From Aaosphaeria pasadenensis (lineage: Eukaryota > Ascomycota > Dothideomycetes > Pleosporales), in the NCBI GenBank assembly GCA_022813625.1, contig JAKLMB010000003.1, positions 1,550,001 through 1,614,000 on the forward strand: DNA of 64,000 nucleotides, written 5' to 3'. Within the stretch, counting starts at the first letter, position 1, and the number at the start of each line of letters is the position of its first letter. Below are positions 12,110 through 23,322 of the stretch, piece by piece. Position numbers and translations under genes: made by a program. The notes beneath the pieces were generated by a model. It was given only the letters and a program-made list of their open reading frames with translations, did not search any database and was not told the origin of the DNA.

Positions 12110-12673
12110 ATGAGGGTATTCATACTATTTCATCTGGCTATCTCCGTGTCTTCCGTGGTTATCTCAAGATATGGAATCCGCCCCACGATGCATGAAGCAG
12201 ACAATATCATTCGTAGCATCACCAAAGCGGCAAATGCTATCGCAGAAAAAGCTTGCAACTCGAAGCATATAGGCGGGGAGCAACCATGTACACGAATAAA
12301 TATCGGCGACTACTCTCGACGACATTCTCCAGGTCAAAAGTCCAGCCCAGTTCGATCGACCTCCAGTGGTGTTAGAGTTATGCGATCCGATGGTACTCAA
12401 CAAGACGACACGCTTTTCAGGCTGGCCCTACACGCACTGGACACGGAAGATTCCCAAAGCAGATCGCTTAAAGGTTCAACTGCCAACACCAAATGGCATG
12501 ATATGGACCTCGATGAAGCCACGGTATCAAGGACGACACAGAGTTGCTTTGATACATGCATACTTCTCAGTCAAACCCAATGCCTGACTATCGGAATCCT
12601 CCAATGGAAACAATGCGAGAACAGTACCATCAAGAATGGGTGTGAGAAAGAATGCGCAATCGACGTACAGTGA
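12110..12673 (+). CDS. Small secreted cysteine-rich protein (candidate effector)
   Basis: A 187-aa single-exon protein. The ATG at 12,110 is chosen because it puts a signal peptide first: a hydrophobic N-terminus (MRVFILFHLAISVSSVV) followed by a likely cleavage region before residue 20-22; the frame is open further upstream but only from a non-ATG codon. The mature part has a Ser/Arg-rich, likely disordered middle (about 60-130) and eight cysteines, two near residues 45-56 and six packed into the last 45 residues, an even number compatible with disulfide bonds. No enzyme motif or membrane segment is seen. It lies alone in gene-poor DNA, which is typical for fungal effectors. Extracellular location is inferred from the signal peptide; effector function is only a hypothesis. 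Confidence 0.6.
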   Translation: MRVFILFHLAISVSSVVISRYGIRPTMHEADNIIRSITKAANAIAEKACNSKHIGGEQPCTRINIGDYSRRHSPGQKSSPVRSTSSGVRVMRSDGTQQDDTLFRLALHALDTEDSQSRSLKGSTANTKWHDMDLDEATVSRTTQSCFDTCILLSQTQCLTIGILQWKQCENSTIKNGCEKECAIDVQ

Positions 12674-13106
12674 TCTCGGAATCATTGCTTCGGAGCGATG
12701 TCCGAGTCGAATCAATCACGATCAAACACGTTCCTAAAACACCGCATCAAAGCACTAGATCCGCATAAAACATTCTGGCTCATGAATAAAACGCCTCGAG
12801 TCCATTTCGGGCACTGCGTCTGTCTTTGTTCGCTTCCATCACTTTATTCCATATGTGAGGAATGTGCATTATTGTAACATAATTTAAAGGGTTTTCAAAG
12901 TCTCTTTAAAGCTCTCAAGTCTTGTCTTCATATATCATTGAAAAAGTTGCGAATCAATAATGTGAATGGCGGCGTAGTCCTCGCACGTGATGGCGTGTCT
13001 GGCCTCCATCCCTGTCTCTTGGCACAGCCAATTCGGTTCGAAGCCATTGCAACAAAGACACCTTCCTGCGATCACCGCGAGATCGCAAGAAACAGAACAT
13101 TCGAAA
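12674..13106. other. Intergenic spacer
   Basis: AT-rich near 12,870-12,920. It holds the 3' flank of the secreted-protein gene and the promoter of the WD40 gene. No ORF is supported. Confidence 0.5.
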
Positions 13107-14140
13107 ATGGCACCACCGGCTCGAGGGCGATCGCTACCAAAGGCGTCTTTTTCGCCGCATTTCTCCAAACTCAAAACATTGACCTACACGGATACTCTCC
13201 GACCAGGCGCAGTTGTCCCAGCCATGCACTTTATTCGCACTCTATCATGGAATGCGAGCGGTACGTTCATTGCGACTGGGGCAGCCGATCGTACACTTCG
13301 AATTTGGAATCCCGACAAGCCCAATGTCAGACATTCAACCGAGTTGAAGGGTCTTGGAGGCCCCGTCGAGCGCGTCCAATTCCATCCCATCAATGACAAC
13401 GAGCTGGCGAGCTGTTCGGCCGACGGAGCTATACGTTTTTGGGATGTGAGGTCGAAAGCCAGTGTGGGCGAATACAAAGTTAACGGCGAGCCTTTCACAA
13501 TAACGTGGAGGCCGGATGGTGAAGAGATAGTAGTGGGCACAAAGGTAGAACTCGCAAGTCCAGCGACAGGCTCAGCGTTATGCTAACGATTCTCCAGGAC
13601 AACAGACTTATTCAACTCGACCGCTCCACCCTGACCCCCATATCCGAACATCAACAGCCCATAGTTACGAACCATTCTGTGTTCGACTGGTCGGGTAAAC
13701 ACCTTTTCTTGACCAATGGCGATGGGCGTGTCAAGGTTCTCCGATACCCATCCTTCGAAAATCCCATAACCCTGACTGGGCACACTTCATTGTGCTACGC
13801 ATTGTCTATGTCGCCAAGTGGCGAAACGCTTGCAGTTGGAGGTTCCGACGCGCTCGTGTCGCTTTGGGATACCCAGGAATGGATCTGCGTCCGCACGCTC
13901 AACTTGGTCGAGAACCCAGTCAAGAGTGTCGACTTTTCTTTCGACGGCAGCTATGTTGTTGCAGGCGCCGATGACGAGAAGAAAATGCAGATTGCACACG
14001 TAGAGACCGGAGAGATCGTCCATACTCAGGACCTCACCAAATCTGCGAGCCAGGTTGCCTGGCATCCATACCGCTACGTGCTGGCATACTCAGCGGAGAG
14101 TCAGGGTCTGAAAATTATTGGCAGTAACCAATTAGGTTGA
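13107..14140 (+). CDS. tex1: THO complex subunit 3-like WD40 protein (Tex1)
   Basis: Two exons, 13,107-13,544 and 13,598-14,140, joined in phase 0 across a 53-bp GT-AG intron with a GCTAAC branch point; the product is 326 aa. It is built of WD40 repeats: the first blade includes HFIRTLSWNASG and TLRIWNP, the second ASCSADGAIRFWDVR, later ones GHTSLCYALSMSPSG and ALVSLWDTQEW. Length and repeat order fit THOC3/Tex1, a subunit of the THO/TREX complex that couples transcription to mRNA export in the nucleus. Start: first ATG of the frame that precedes the first blade. Assignment to THO3 rather than another small WD40 protein rests on recognition of the repeat sequences and is fairly confident. 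Confidence 0.82.
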
Positions 14141-14492
14141 ATGGATGAGAAATCGTTCAGCATTGCCCGGGTGTTATGGCGTTTATTTGGGATAAGGGGA
14201 GATACCCATCACCGTTGTACGTCTGATAAAAAGTCACGTCTAGCTATATACGCAAATTCTGCGACAAAGACCAATCAAGACAAAAAGGAATTCAAGAAAT
14301 GACATCGTCCACCATGCCTTCCAATTACTCAAAGCAGAAGACCATTTGAAATTTATATACCGAAAAGTCGAACGGAAATGTTTCCGAGTTCTACAATGAC
14401 GACATCCGCTTACGGTTTGCGTGTTTAGTAAATACGATCTTCTAATGGCCATGCCAGAAACAACATTGTAGAACAACAACAAGGACGAAAAC
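14141..14492. other. Intergenic spacer
   Basis: 352 bp between two same-strand genes. It holds the 3' flank of tex1 and the promoter and leader of the dehydrogenase. No ORF is supported. Confidence 0.5.
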
Positions 14493-15754
14493 ATGAACAT
14501 CGACGGCCCATTCAACCCCAGCAGCCTCTTCAGCGCCAAGGGGCTTGTAGTCGTGATAACCGGCGGCGGAAGCGGTATGTACCATAACGTCCTTAGCATT
14601 TTCATTGATTCGACTTCAAAAAGCTACCCCACCAATGCCCCTCACATTGGTTCCCTTATGTATCGATGACAACCACCACCATCACCAAATTATGACACGG
14701 CATACATGAGCAACACCAGCTGAATTGAAATCTCTAGGGCTTGGGATAGCCATTGCCGCAGCATTGCTACAAAATGGAGTCTCGAAGATCTACCTCCTAG
14801 GCCGCCGCAAGAACGTCCTGGACGATGCCATCAAGACGCTGCAGAGCTCCCCCTCAGCACCAAAGGACGCCGCCTCAAAACTCACCGCAATTCAAGCAGA
14901 CGTAGCAAACCAAGACTCTGTATCCGCAGCCGTGGAGCAGATAAAAAAGGAGGTCGGATTCGTCGACGTTCTACTCAACAACGCAGGCGTCATCGGCCCC
15001 AAGAACGCCGTCGCCATCAACCAGGCCGACTCGATCGAGCAGCTCCAGGCCGCCTTCCTAGACGGCTACGACCAGTGGGGCACCACGTTCGCCGTCAACA
15101 CGCAGTCCCTCGTCGGCGTCACTGCTGCTTTCCTCCCGCTCCTCGAGGCCGCGAACACGCGCCGCGGATTCGCGCCCGGGAAGGTCACGGGAGCTGGCGT
15201 CGCGAGGAAGCAGGACAGGTCCAAGTTGAAGGAACTCGGCCTGGATGAGGATGACGACCGTCTAAGCCATGTCATCAGCGTTGCCAGTGTGGCGAGCTTC
15301 ATGTACGTTATCCATCTATACATCCATCTATCTAACAGCCAACCTTCTAACTCTTCCCCCGCAGGCGCTTCTCAGCTTCAGGACTAGCATACAACGCAAC
15401 CAAGTCAGCCGCCGTACAAGTCGGCAAGATCCTGAGCACCCACCTCGCGCAATGGGGCATCAGAAGCAACGTCATCGCACCAGTACGTCACCATCCTCAA
15501 TCCCTCCTTCCCCTTCTCAACCCCACAAGCAACGCTAACAAGAATCAATACAGGGCCCCTACCCCTCAGAAATGAACCAACAGGGCGCGAACAAGCAGTA
15601 CGGCACCGATGAGCTGCCGCAGGGCAGACAGGGCAACGCGAACGACATCGCGGCGCTGGCGCTGTTCCTCGTGGGCAAGTCGGGCGCGTACATCAATGGC
15701 GTTGTGCAGTTGTCTGATGGCGGGAGGGTTGGCGTCAATGCGGCTACGTACTAG
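14493..15754 (+). CDS. Short-chain dehydrogenase/reductase (SDR), copy 1
   Basis: Four exons (14,493-14,574; 14,738-15,302; 15,365-15,482; 15,554-15,754) give 321 aa. The first junction rebuilds the cofactor motif TGGGSGLGI (residues 23-31), strong evidence for that splice. Further SDR hallmarks are NNAG after strand 4, a Ser-rich strand 5 ending near S211/S214, and the catalytic pair Y225-x3-K229 (YNATK), rebuilt by the third exon. The tail has the usual NDIA...LFLVG...YINGVVQLSDGG pattern of classical SDRs. The reaction is NAD(P)-dependent oxidation or reduction of an unknown substrate; no targeting signal is seen, so it is probably cytosolic. It is convergent with the kelch-type gene. Intron 1 (163 bp) is longer than its neighbours. 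Confidence 0.9.
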
Positions 15755-16873
15755 AAGTACGTAAGTGACTGACGGAGTGAGGGAACGGGGTGTTCGCTTC
15801 ATACAGCTTTCTTGTGACCCGAGTATATAGAGTGAGAATGGGGTGGTTAGAGCTGAGGTATATACGTACGGAGTACAGTTTAGAGCAGCATTCGACATGA
15901 TCGATGTTAGTACATACATAGCAAGTCGAAGAACCTCAATGAAACAATCACATATCACATAGCGCACAAGACAGACGAGTTGTTTAGGTATTTGTTTTTT
16001 TAAATTATCTTCTCTCATTATTATTCAATACGTCCAACGCCCTTTCCCCCCCTTGCTATCAACAACTGGGGGGGAACAAGAGGCGTGACTATGCTCGCCG
16101 CCAGGTTTTGCCTCGTTGTTCGAAGGCAATTAAGCTCGGATTAGCTACAAAATAGAGATATTTCTTTCCTTTACTTCCTTCCTATGCTGGAAGTGTGTGC
16201 GCCATTGGAGATGAAGGAGAGGATGATGATGATGCTGCCCATATACACACAAGAGGAGTGAATAAACAAAAAAGTGGTGGATGCAAATATGGTTTAGGAA
16301 GATACAAAACATCAAGAGAATGGTAAATGAAAGGGTGTAAAGTCAAAATAATGAGAGGCAAGAAATGAAAATATAGAGAGAGGAGCACCATCTGGCCGTT
16401 AACAGAGTGCGCTGCGGGTCTAGGAGTATATACAGACGGCGGGAGGGGTATGGTTTGACGCTGGCAGGAGCGTGGCGGCGTCGGGTATCTGTAGCGACCG
16501 GTCGCGAAGCGGTGAGCTTCAATTATGTATGTGCCAGACACAGAAGAGGCTGTGTTGCGAGTGAAAAGAGAGCGGTAGGTAGGAGGGCGGGAGCCCTGAA
16601 TATCCCAGAATTGAAACAGAGAATATGGAGAGAGAAATCGATTGCCCGGCGCTGGCTATGCATGCACTGAACAGAATGTAGATCGAGATGACAATGATCA
16701 GGAGGAAAAGCGCTTTTCGGGTGAGGAATGACATGCCAACACCCGTTTTGAAATCACTTGGTGAAAACAAACTCGTGGGAAATGTATTGTAGGGAGAGAT
16801 TGAATCCGGTTTCGAGAAGGATGGTGGAAGTTGTCGTATGATGCAAATGAGATTACCCATGCCCTGTGGGCAT
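15755..16873. other. Convergent intergenic region
   Basis: About 1.1 kb between converging genes, probably both 3' UTRs. It contains one TACGGAGTA motif (15,867-15,875). Minus-strand frames here are hydrophobic low-complexity shadows and are not called. Confidence 0.5.
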
Positions 16874-19366
16874 TCACTTGCCGGCACCAAGGTTCAGCCA
16901 TGACATGTCGGTCTGACCACGGGTGTCCTGGTTCTCTCCGCCATGGGGGAAGACGGTGACAGTACTCTCACGACCTTCGGGAGCACCGAAGCCAGGGATT
17001 CTCGGTGGAGGGCGTTCAGCGAAGAAAGACTCTTTGTTCTGCGCTGGGGCAGCCTCTTGGGGGCCGCCTGGACCACCAGGGAAGACCGTTACAGTGCTCT
17101 CACGGCCTTCTGGTCCTCCTTGGCCAGGGAATCGAGGGGGTTCTGGGTAGAAAGGCTGGCTTTGCTGAGCCTTGTCTTGCATACCCGCGGCGCCAGGGAA
17201 CATAGTGAAGGTGCTGTCGCGGTCTTCGGGGAGATTGAGACCAAGCATGGGCTGGCCTGGGTAGAAGGAACTGTAGTTACTCTTGGGATAGAACGAGCTC
17301 GTTCCGTCGGCGTAGTAAGAGCTTTGGCCGTCGCCAGCGTTGTTGCGACCAGCATTGGGCTCGATGACCATACTATTGGTGTAGTTACTGCTAGGAGGTC
17401 TCTCGTCATCGCCTACAGGCGTCCAGCTCTTCACTGGATCCCTCGCATAATAGTCGTCGTGGGTATGACCAGAACGGGAACTACCGTTCGAGTTGGCCCT
17501 TCCAAGTTCAGCCTGCATTGGCTGATGGATCGGCAGGTTTTCCCTCGAATTGCCCAATGTCGGGCTTCCGGTTTGTACCTTACTGAGGCGCTGGCCATCG
17601 AATTTAGGAATCTCAAGCGGCTTGATAGCTTGTGAGGGGTGGTTGTAGATCCGAGAATCGGTATACATGGATTGACTACCAGTGCTGGTACGTTCAGAAG
17701 CATACGTCGAGCGTCCAGATGGCATGTGTGCAAGGTTGGTGGCTTCATTGTTGGCGAAGTACTTGCTCCAGCCAGAACTGCGGCTGCGGCTGATGTTTGC
17801 GGTGCTGTGCTGTACACGACCTGAATTCTGCCTGACCAACTTCTCGTCCGCGACGACCAATTGTTCAGGCTTCAGATCGAACTTGGCAAGTTCCACAGGT
17901 TCCGAGTAACCAAGTGGGCTCTTCTTCATCACCAAGCCCGCCGTGCTGGCGTCGCTTCCTAGGCCGCGTTTGTGTTGGCCTCCTGACTGGCCACTGACGA
18001 TTGCCAGTGAGGTCTGAGAAACGTTCATGGAGGAAGAATAGTTATGTCCAACGGAACCACCAGCCTCATGCATGAACTCTGCACCGCGATCAGCAAAGCT
18101 GAGTCGGTCCTTCTCAATGTAGCCGCTTTGCTGTGCCTTCTTCTTGTTCTTAGCCTTCCTGTATTTGAGGCAAAAGAGAAGTAGAATCAGAATGGCAGCG
18201 ATACCGAAGATGGCTCCGAGCGTCGCTCCCAAGACAGTAAGCATTCTGTTCTTGTTGGTTGGTGCGGCGGGGACAACAGGCACTTGAGTTGCCGATGCTG
18301 TAGGCGTAGCAGAAGTCGTAGGGGCGGGTGTTGAAGAGGCTATTGTTGAGGAAGGTGTTGATTTTAGCACGACTTGCTCTCCTTCGAACAGACGTGTCGC
18401 ATTGACCCATGCGTTCGATGTCTGGTCGAAGATGCAGAGAGGATCCTCCTCGCTCCCGCCAGAGATGACAGCTAAACCATCACTTCCCTGAGCGACCGAG
18501 AAGCCAGATCGAGGGACCTCAGGTGCATACGTGCTGTTGTATGTGGGCCAATCGCTGATTGTAAGGCGCTTGTTCTTCGGCGCACCAACCGTCTTTCCCG
18601 GAGGGGCAACCTTTCCCCCTGCTTCTAGAAGTGCAATGCGGCTCACTTCATTTGGTGTCTTGCTCATATCGAACTTCTCCAACACCTTGCTTCCATCGTC
18701 TCCTGATACCAACGTGCATTGCACTACATTTTGGTTGACGATGGGTTCTGTTAGTGAGACACCAAGGTTGGCCCAACCATCCGGGCCGTATAGGAAGATA
18801 GCCTGGTTTGTGGCACCTCCTCCAACCATTACAGCAGTGTCCTCGCTCCATGGCAATAGGATAGGTTTTACTGAGGGAGGGGCGTCGTTCGAAGGTCGGC
18901 TCTCCACGCCGTAGGGAGCGTCGAGCGCGATGAGAAATGTTTGAGAAGATGGGCCGAGGTCTCCAGTGGTCTGTGATCCAGAATATACAACGAGCTGATT
19001 TGTCTTGGGCAGGTAAGTAGCCGCGTGGTTTCGGCGATTTTGCGTAACGAAGTCTTTGGGTCGCACCCAATCCCACTTCTTGTCGGAGAATGAATAGTGC
19101 ATCAATCCTGGATAGTCCCATCCTGCGGCCGTCTCGTTCACAGATCCTCCCACAACATAAAGTTTTGCTGCCTTGTTGTCTCCACCTGGTACAACTTTTA
19201 CACATTCCGCGCCCGTCAACGATACGTCCATGGGCATTCGCTTCCATTTTGCTCCTTCGCGCAGCTCCAGTGATTGAAATCCGCCAGGGGAATAAACATA
19301 AAGGGTTCCATCGTGAACGATAGAACAGTGATCGCTCAGGGGAATGAGCGGGTCGGGAACACCCAT
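16874..19366 (-). CDS. Kelch-type single-pass membrane protein
   Basis: A single-exon protein of 830 aa. Residues 1-340 look like kelch/galactose-oxidase-type beta-propeller repeats (for example LYVVGGS, NQLVVYSGS, AVISGGS with Trp-containing strands such as KKWDWV). A Ser/Thr/Pro-rich stalk at about 340-368 leads to one strong transmembrane helix (about 374-400) followed by a basic stop-transfer cluster (KYRKAKNKKK). The remaining 430 residues are Ser/Gly/Pro-rich and disordered, ending with three near-copies of a block containing GRESTVTVFP. No cleavable signal peptide is visible at the chosen ATG, so the helix may act as anchor with the propeller outside or luminal. The family is widespread among fungi and uncharacterised; a sensor or scaffold role is only a guess. 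The C-terminal block repeat may be a protein-binding array. Confidence 0.85.
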   Translation of the reverse strand: MGVPDPLIPLSDHCSIVHDGTLYVYSPGGFQSLELREGAKWKRMPMDVSLTGAECVKVVPGGDNKAAKLYVVGGSVNETAAGWDYPGLMHYSFSDKKWDWVRPKDFVTQNRRNHAATYLPKTNQLVVYSGSQTTGDLGPSSQTFLIALDAPYGVESRPSNDAPPSVKPILLPWSEDTAVMVGGGATNQAIFLYGPDGWANLGVSLTEPIVNQNVVQCTLVSGDDGSKVLEKFDMSKTPNEVSRIALLEAGGKVAPPGKTVGAPKNKRLTISDWPTYNSTYAPEVPRSGFSVAQGSDGLAVISGGSEEDPLCIFDQTSNAWVNATRLFEGEQVVLKSTPSSTIASSTPAPTTSATPTASATQVPVVPAAPTNKNRMLTVLGATLGAIFGIAAILILLLFCLKYRKAKNKKKAQQSGYIEKDRLSFADRGAEFMHEAGGSVGHNYSSSMNVSQTSLAIVSGQSGGQHKRGLGSDASTAGLVMKKSPLGYSEPVELAKFDLKPEQLVVADEKLVRQNSGRVQHSTANISRSRSSGWSKYFANNEATNLAHMPSGRSTYASERTSTGSQSMYTDSRIYNHPSQAIKPLEIPKFDGQRLSKVQTGSPTLGNSRENLPIHQPMQAELGRANSNGSSRSGHTHDDYYARDPVKSWTPVGDDERPPSSNYTNSMVIEPNAGRNNAGDGQSSYYADGTSSFYPKSNYSSFYPGQPMLGLNLPEDRDSTFTMFPGAAGMQDKAQQSQPFYPEPPRFPGQGGPEGRESTVTVFPGGPGGPQEAAPAQNKESFFAERPPPRIPGFGAPEGRESTVTVFPHGGENQDTRGQTDMSWLNLGAGK

Positions 19367-22300
19367 TATAGAGGGCGAGCCAGTAGGCAGTACTACAGAC
19401 TTAGATGTGCGTATATGAATGGTAATGTATCGAGGGATCCAGCGTAAATGATAAACAGTCTAGACAAGTTCAGAGCTAAATCCTCATGACGAAACCAAGG
19501 GTCGTGATGTTTCAAATGCGGGTCTGAAGATGTCAAACGGTGGAGAGTGTGGTTTCGAGAACTCGTGGCTCGGTAGAGAACTCTTTGGGGAAGATGGAAC
19601 GAATGCGGAGCGTGGTCGAGGCCAGCAACTGATGGGGAAGCGAATGGATGAATGAGAAACAGAAGTTAGAATAAGGAATGGGCTTGTCGCATCGGAGTCC
19701 GTGAACACCTAGTAATCTATGGGGTGCAACTGCTGTCAGCGATGTTTTAGCGGCAAAGCTGATGGAGAAGAAAGAGAATCGGTAGGAGACTTACCCCAAG
19801 GGAAGACAAAGCTTACGGGAAGGAAGTGGCTGCGACACACAAGTGACTCTGGATGACAGAGACAGTCGGAGGTTTTGGGGCGTAGTAGGGATTTTGGAAG
19901 AGAAAGTCGCGAGAGTGACGGGCGATGGTACACTCTGTCAAAGAGGGCGAAGGGGGTTGGTAGCAGCGAGTATGAGGTGCCTGCGAATTAAGGAGAGGAA
20001 GCAGCACAGCACAGCGGTGTGCGGAGAACTGGCAGGGCGGCGACGAGATGGGGGATGTCGTAGAATTGAGGCTATAGAAGCACTCTCGTGTAGGTGTAGG
20101 AGGGAGAAAGGGAGAGGGAGGAGAGTGAGGTGAGTTGAGGTAGCGAGCGTATGGAGTGTGAGTGTGAACGAGAGACTGGGGAGAGAGAAAGAGAGTATGT
20201 CGTGTAACAGATGCAATAGATGCAGAGGCGGCGGCCTACTGGTCTGCTCTCCTCGTTCTCTCGTCTTCCTACTCTCTCCTCTCCTGTCTGTGTCTATGTC
20301 TGTGTCCGTGTCTGTGTGTTGCGCGCGAAGGCGCAAGGGTGACAAGGCAGGAAAGGCAGGGCAAGGGACGGTTAGAGGCAGGGACAAGGGAACAGGGAAC
20401 AGGGGTTCAGCTGCGTACAAGGGGGTAGAAATAGGGATATCATCCAATAGAGAGCAAGTGTTGGACGGCACGAGCTATGGAGTCTACGAGGAGTGAGACG
20501 GGGCAACGGACCATAAGAGAGGCCATACAGAAACCCAAGACACACTACTCCTCTCTACTCGTAAATGTATCAGGGGTTGAGGATGTTTCTCACCTTATCA
20601 TTGGTCACTTCAGCTAAAGAAGTGCTCAAACAGCCTGACTGGACTGACTCTCTCTCTCCATCTCTCTTGTCTCTTTTCCCTTTCCCCTAATCCTCATTCG
20701 ACTCCACCTGCGGTACAAAGAATACCCCTGACACTAAGAAACGCACTAATCAGATTACGGCCAGGTCTAGAGTTCCTATTGGTCCAACCCAACCCCTTGT
20801 TCTAGCTCTAAAACGACCCCAACGCAACCCTCAACTCCAAGTCTCATACACAAACACACAGCGCTGTGAAGGTTCTCCGTACTGTGTACTCGCACAATAC
20901 TTCCACTTCCTCGTCCATCAACCACACCATACAATTCATTCAATTCAACCTCGCAAATATTATGAAGTTCACTATGATCTATCGTCAGACCTCAATTGTC
21001 CAAGTGAGCCTGTCGTGCGCTTCATACTGCCGTGTCACATCGGCTGAACAACAGCGTATGCTCACACCCTGCGTATATGCATAATGCCTCCTCGCCTCTT
21101 CAGCCGATTCAATCATCCAGAGCGTCGACGTCGTCAATCACATCCATACCTATCGTTTGTTTGCATCCTCTCTTCCCTTTTCTTCCATTTTGCAAAGCCA
21201 TCGACGATTTCGTACCGTGCGGCTGTAGATCCAAATATCACAACAATGACGAACTGGGCCTGTGTTTGTTGTGCCCAGCGACGCCATGCCCACTGGCTCA
21301 TGAAACTCTTAATCATAATGTCACCGAGCCCAAGGTTCTTCGTCATTTCCCGCTTCTTCTTCACGAATCAATCAAACCGTCTTGACTGCCGCTATGGCCA
21401 GCTCTGTTCGCCCACGAGTCTGCCCGTGCCCTCGTGGGGTAGGTATGGGATAGAGTGACACGCGTAGACCACCTGCGTACGCTCTACCTAGGTCAGGTAT
21501 CTACTAATACTCCGTACCTACTTGTACGTTCTGCCTACGTAGCTCACCTCAGTCTACTGCTCGTAGGTGCCGCAAGAGCACGCACCCTGAATCTTTCGCT
21601 CTCTCAAACGAATTCGCGCGCTTGTCGCAATCTTCCATGAGCTCTACCAAGTATGCCTACACAATGACACAAGGGTAATAAGTTGTCGTTTCGCTCGCTG
21701 GCTAGCTGATTAGTTGACGCGCAGCTGTTCCCATAGTTGTCGCCGTCATCGTCAAAAGTCCGTCACGTCGTGGTCACGCTCGCACAATGGCGGTTCGCAG
21801 ACGACCAAAATGTGACGAATGCATCGCCCACTGGCCCCAGCCGCGCGCTCACAGCTGTCACCACGCTCTCAGCTCGATAGGGTGTTAGATAGCGCCAAAT
21901 GGCTACCTACATTTCCACACCGCTGCTCCTCAGCAATAATGCGCATCTCTAGGCTGTATGTACGGAGCATCTAGCTCAATGTTGCCCGTTCACACTCCCG
22001 CCAGTGCAATCCCATCACCTCTAGCACAAAGCATGTCGATGCGCAGCAGACGGCATTGCGGCTGATTACCTTATCGATTGCCGTATTCGTGGTGCGACAT
22101 GCACGTTGATTGACTATACGGGCAAGTCCCTCGTCTCCAATCTCTCTCTTAAGGATGAGTTAATCAATCTTGCTTGTTTGCCCAGCCTGCACCAAATTAA
22201 AACGTTCTGATGCAGGTTGGTTCATGGCAATTCACCAGAGAGAAAGGGTCCTGTTACCCCGCCTTAAATCGTACAGATAACTCACAACGGATAGCACAGC

Positions 22301-23088
22301 GTACATCCATCAACTTTGAGAAAATGTAGGCGGAAATTTACAACCTGCAACCTAATTCAGAGACTGGAAGAGCATCTACGAGGCATGTAGCATGCTGCGC
22401 TGTGTATTCTATGGGATTCCACGAGCAACGGCGTCCCGCCGTCGACCCATGGGCCATTATAGCCCCATCCAAAATAAATATTGGTCCCCAGTTCGGAAGG
22501 GAAGCGGACGCATTCGCCGCCCGCTTGGGCTCGTAGCCAGCGAACGGACTTGCTCCCGCTGGTGGAAGGTCGGTCCATCGCTAGAATAGCAGATGCTAGA
22601 AATCCATCGAGTCCTCTCGAACGCATCGGTTGAGAGCCAGAAATAGCATTTCACATGATATCGCCTCTTCGACGTTCGTCGGTCGCATCGCTTGCCACAC
22701 ATCGCATGAGAAGTTTAGTGGGCCTGGCCGTCGAACACCTGAGTCGGTTTCTAAACTGCAAAACAGCCAGCTTCCTTCGCGTTTCTCATGCATTGCACAC
22801 AATATTGGCCAGGGCCACCACTCATTTCGATTCGTTTCAGGCACCGCTCTATAACATATCGAATGTTTTTCTAAATCATTCATGCGTTTATATCGTACTT
22901 ACTCGACTCATTTCTTAATTGAACTTCAATGGGAATATGGGTGTTCTTGGTACCTGACATATTTTCATCATGAAAGGTTCACTCCACAGTCGTGCGCTAG
23001 CGAGCAACTCGCCTCGCAACATCTGAAACGTGCTAACTGCGAAAGAAAACTAAGGCTATTTCTCCGTCTGATGATGCGTATCAGGCCG
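19367..23088. other. Gene-poor interval
   Basis: The first 1.5 kb is the presumed promoter and leader of the kelch-type gene, with purine-rich runs at 19,850-20,170 on the + strand. From 20.6 to 23.1 kb only short frames occur; a 95-codon minus-strand ATG frame (22,596-22,883) is the longest of them and has no recognised domain. One TACTCCGTA motif lies at 21,508-21,516 among CCTAGGT/GGTAC-type words. No gene is called. Confidence 0.4.
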
Positions 23089-23322
23089 CTACGCCAACGG
23101 TGCATCTGCTAGCGTTGGAGGCTCCAGTGTATGGAAAGTGCCCAGGTAGCCAGCACCTAGGTAAGACTTAGGCTTACCCGTGGACCATCTTGCTACACAT
23201 TCCCAACATTGTACGCAACAAACGGTGTTGTTCCCAAAGTAGATAACAGAGCAGTCCCTTAAGATCGAACTACAGCGTCCGCATGGTAACAAAATCTTCA
23301 TGGGTGCACGTTGGAACTCCAT
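23089..23322 (-). CDS. Possible small zinc-ribbon-like protein
   Basis: A 77-codon frame with ATG at 23,322. Cysteines fall at residues 14, 17, 24, 35, 36, 39 and 42: a CGRC knuckle followed by CCVQCWEC, the spacing expected of a two-knuckle zinc-binding fold. The remaining tail is unremarkable. An in-frame extension to 23,397 exists but has no ATG. There is no family match that I recognise and no clear splice sites, so this may be a fragment of a larger or decayed gene. The isolated location and small size keep confidence low. Confidence 0.3.
   Translation of the reverse strand: MEFQRAPMKILLPCGRCSSILRDCSVIYFGNNTVCCVQCWECVARWSTGKPKSYLGAGYLGTFHTLEPPTLADAPLA

Noticed and set aside
22596..22883. 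95-codon minus-strand ATG frame
   Set aside because: Some protein-like character but no domain, splice signals or context; left as unsupported.
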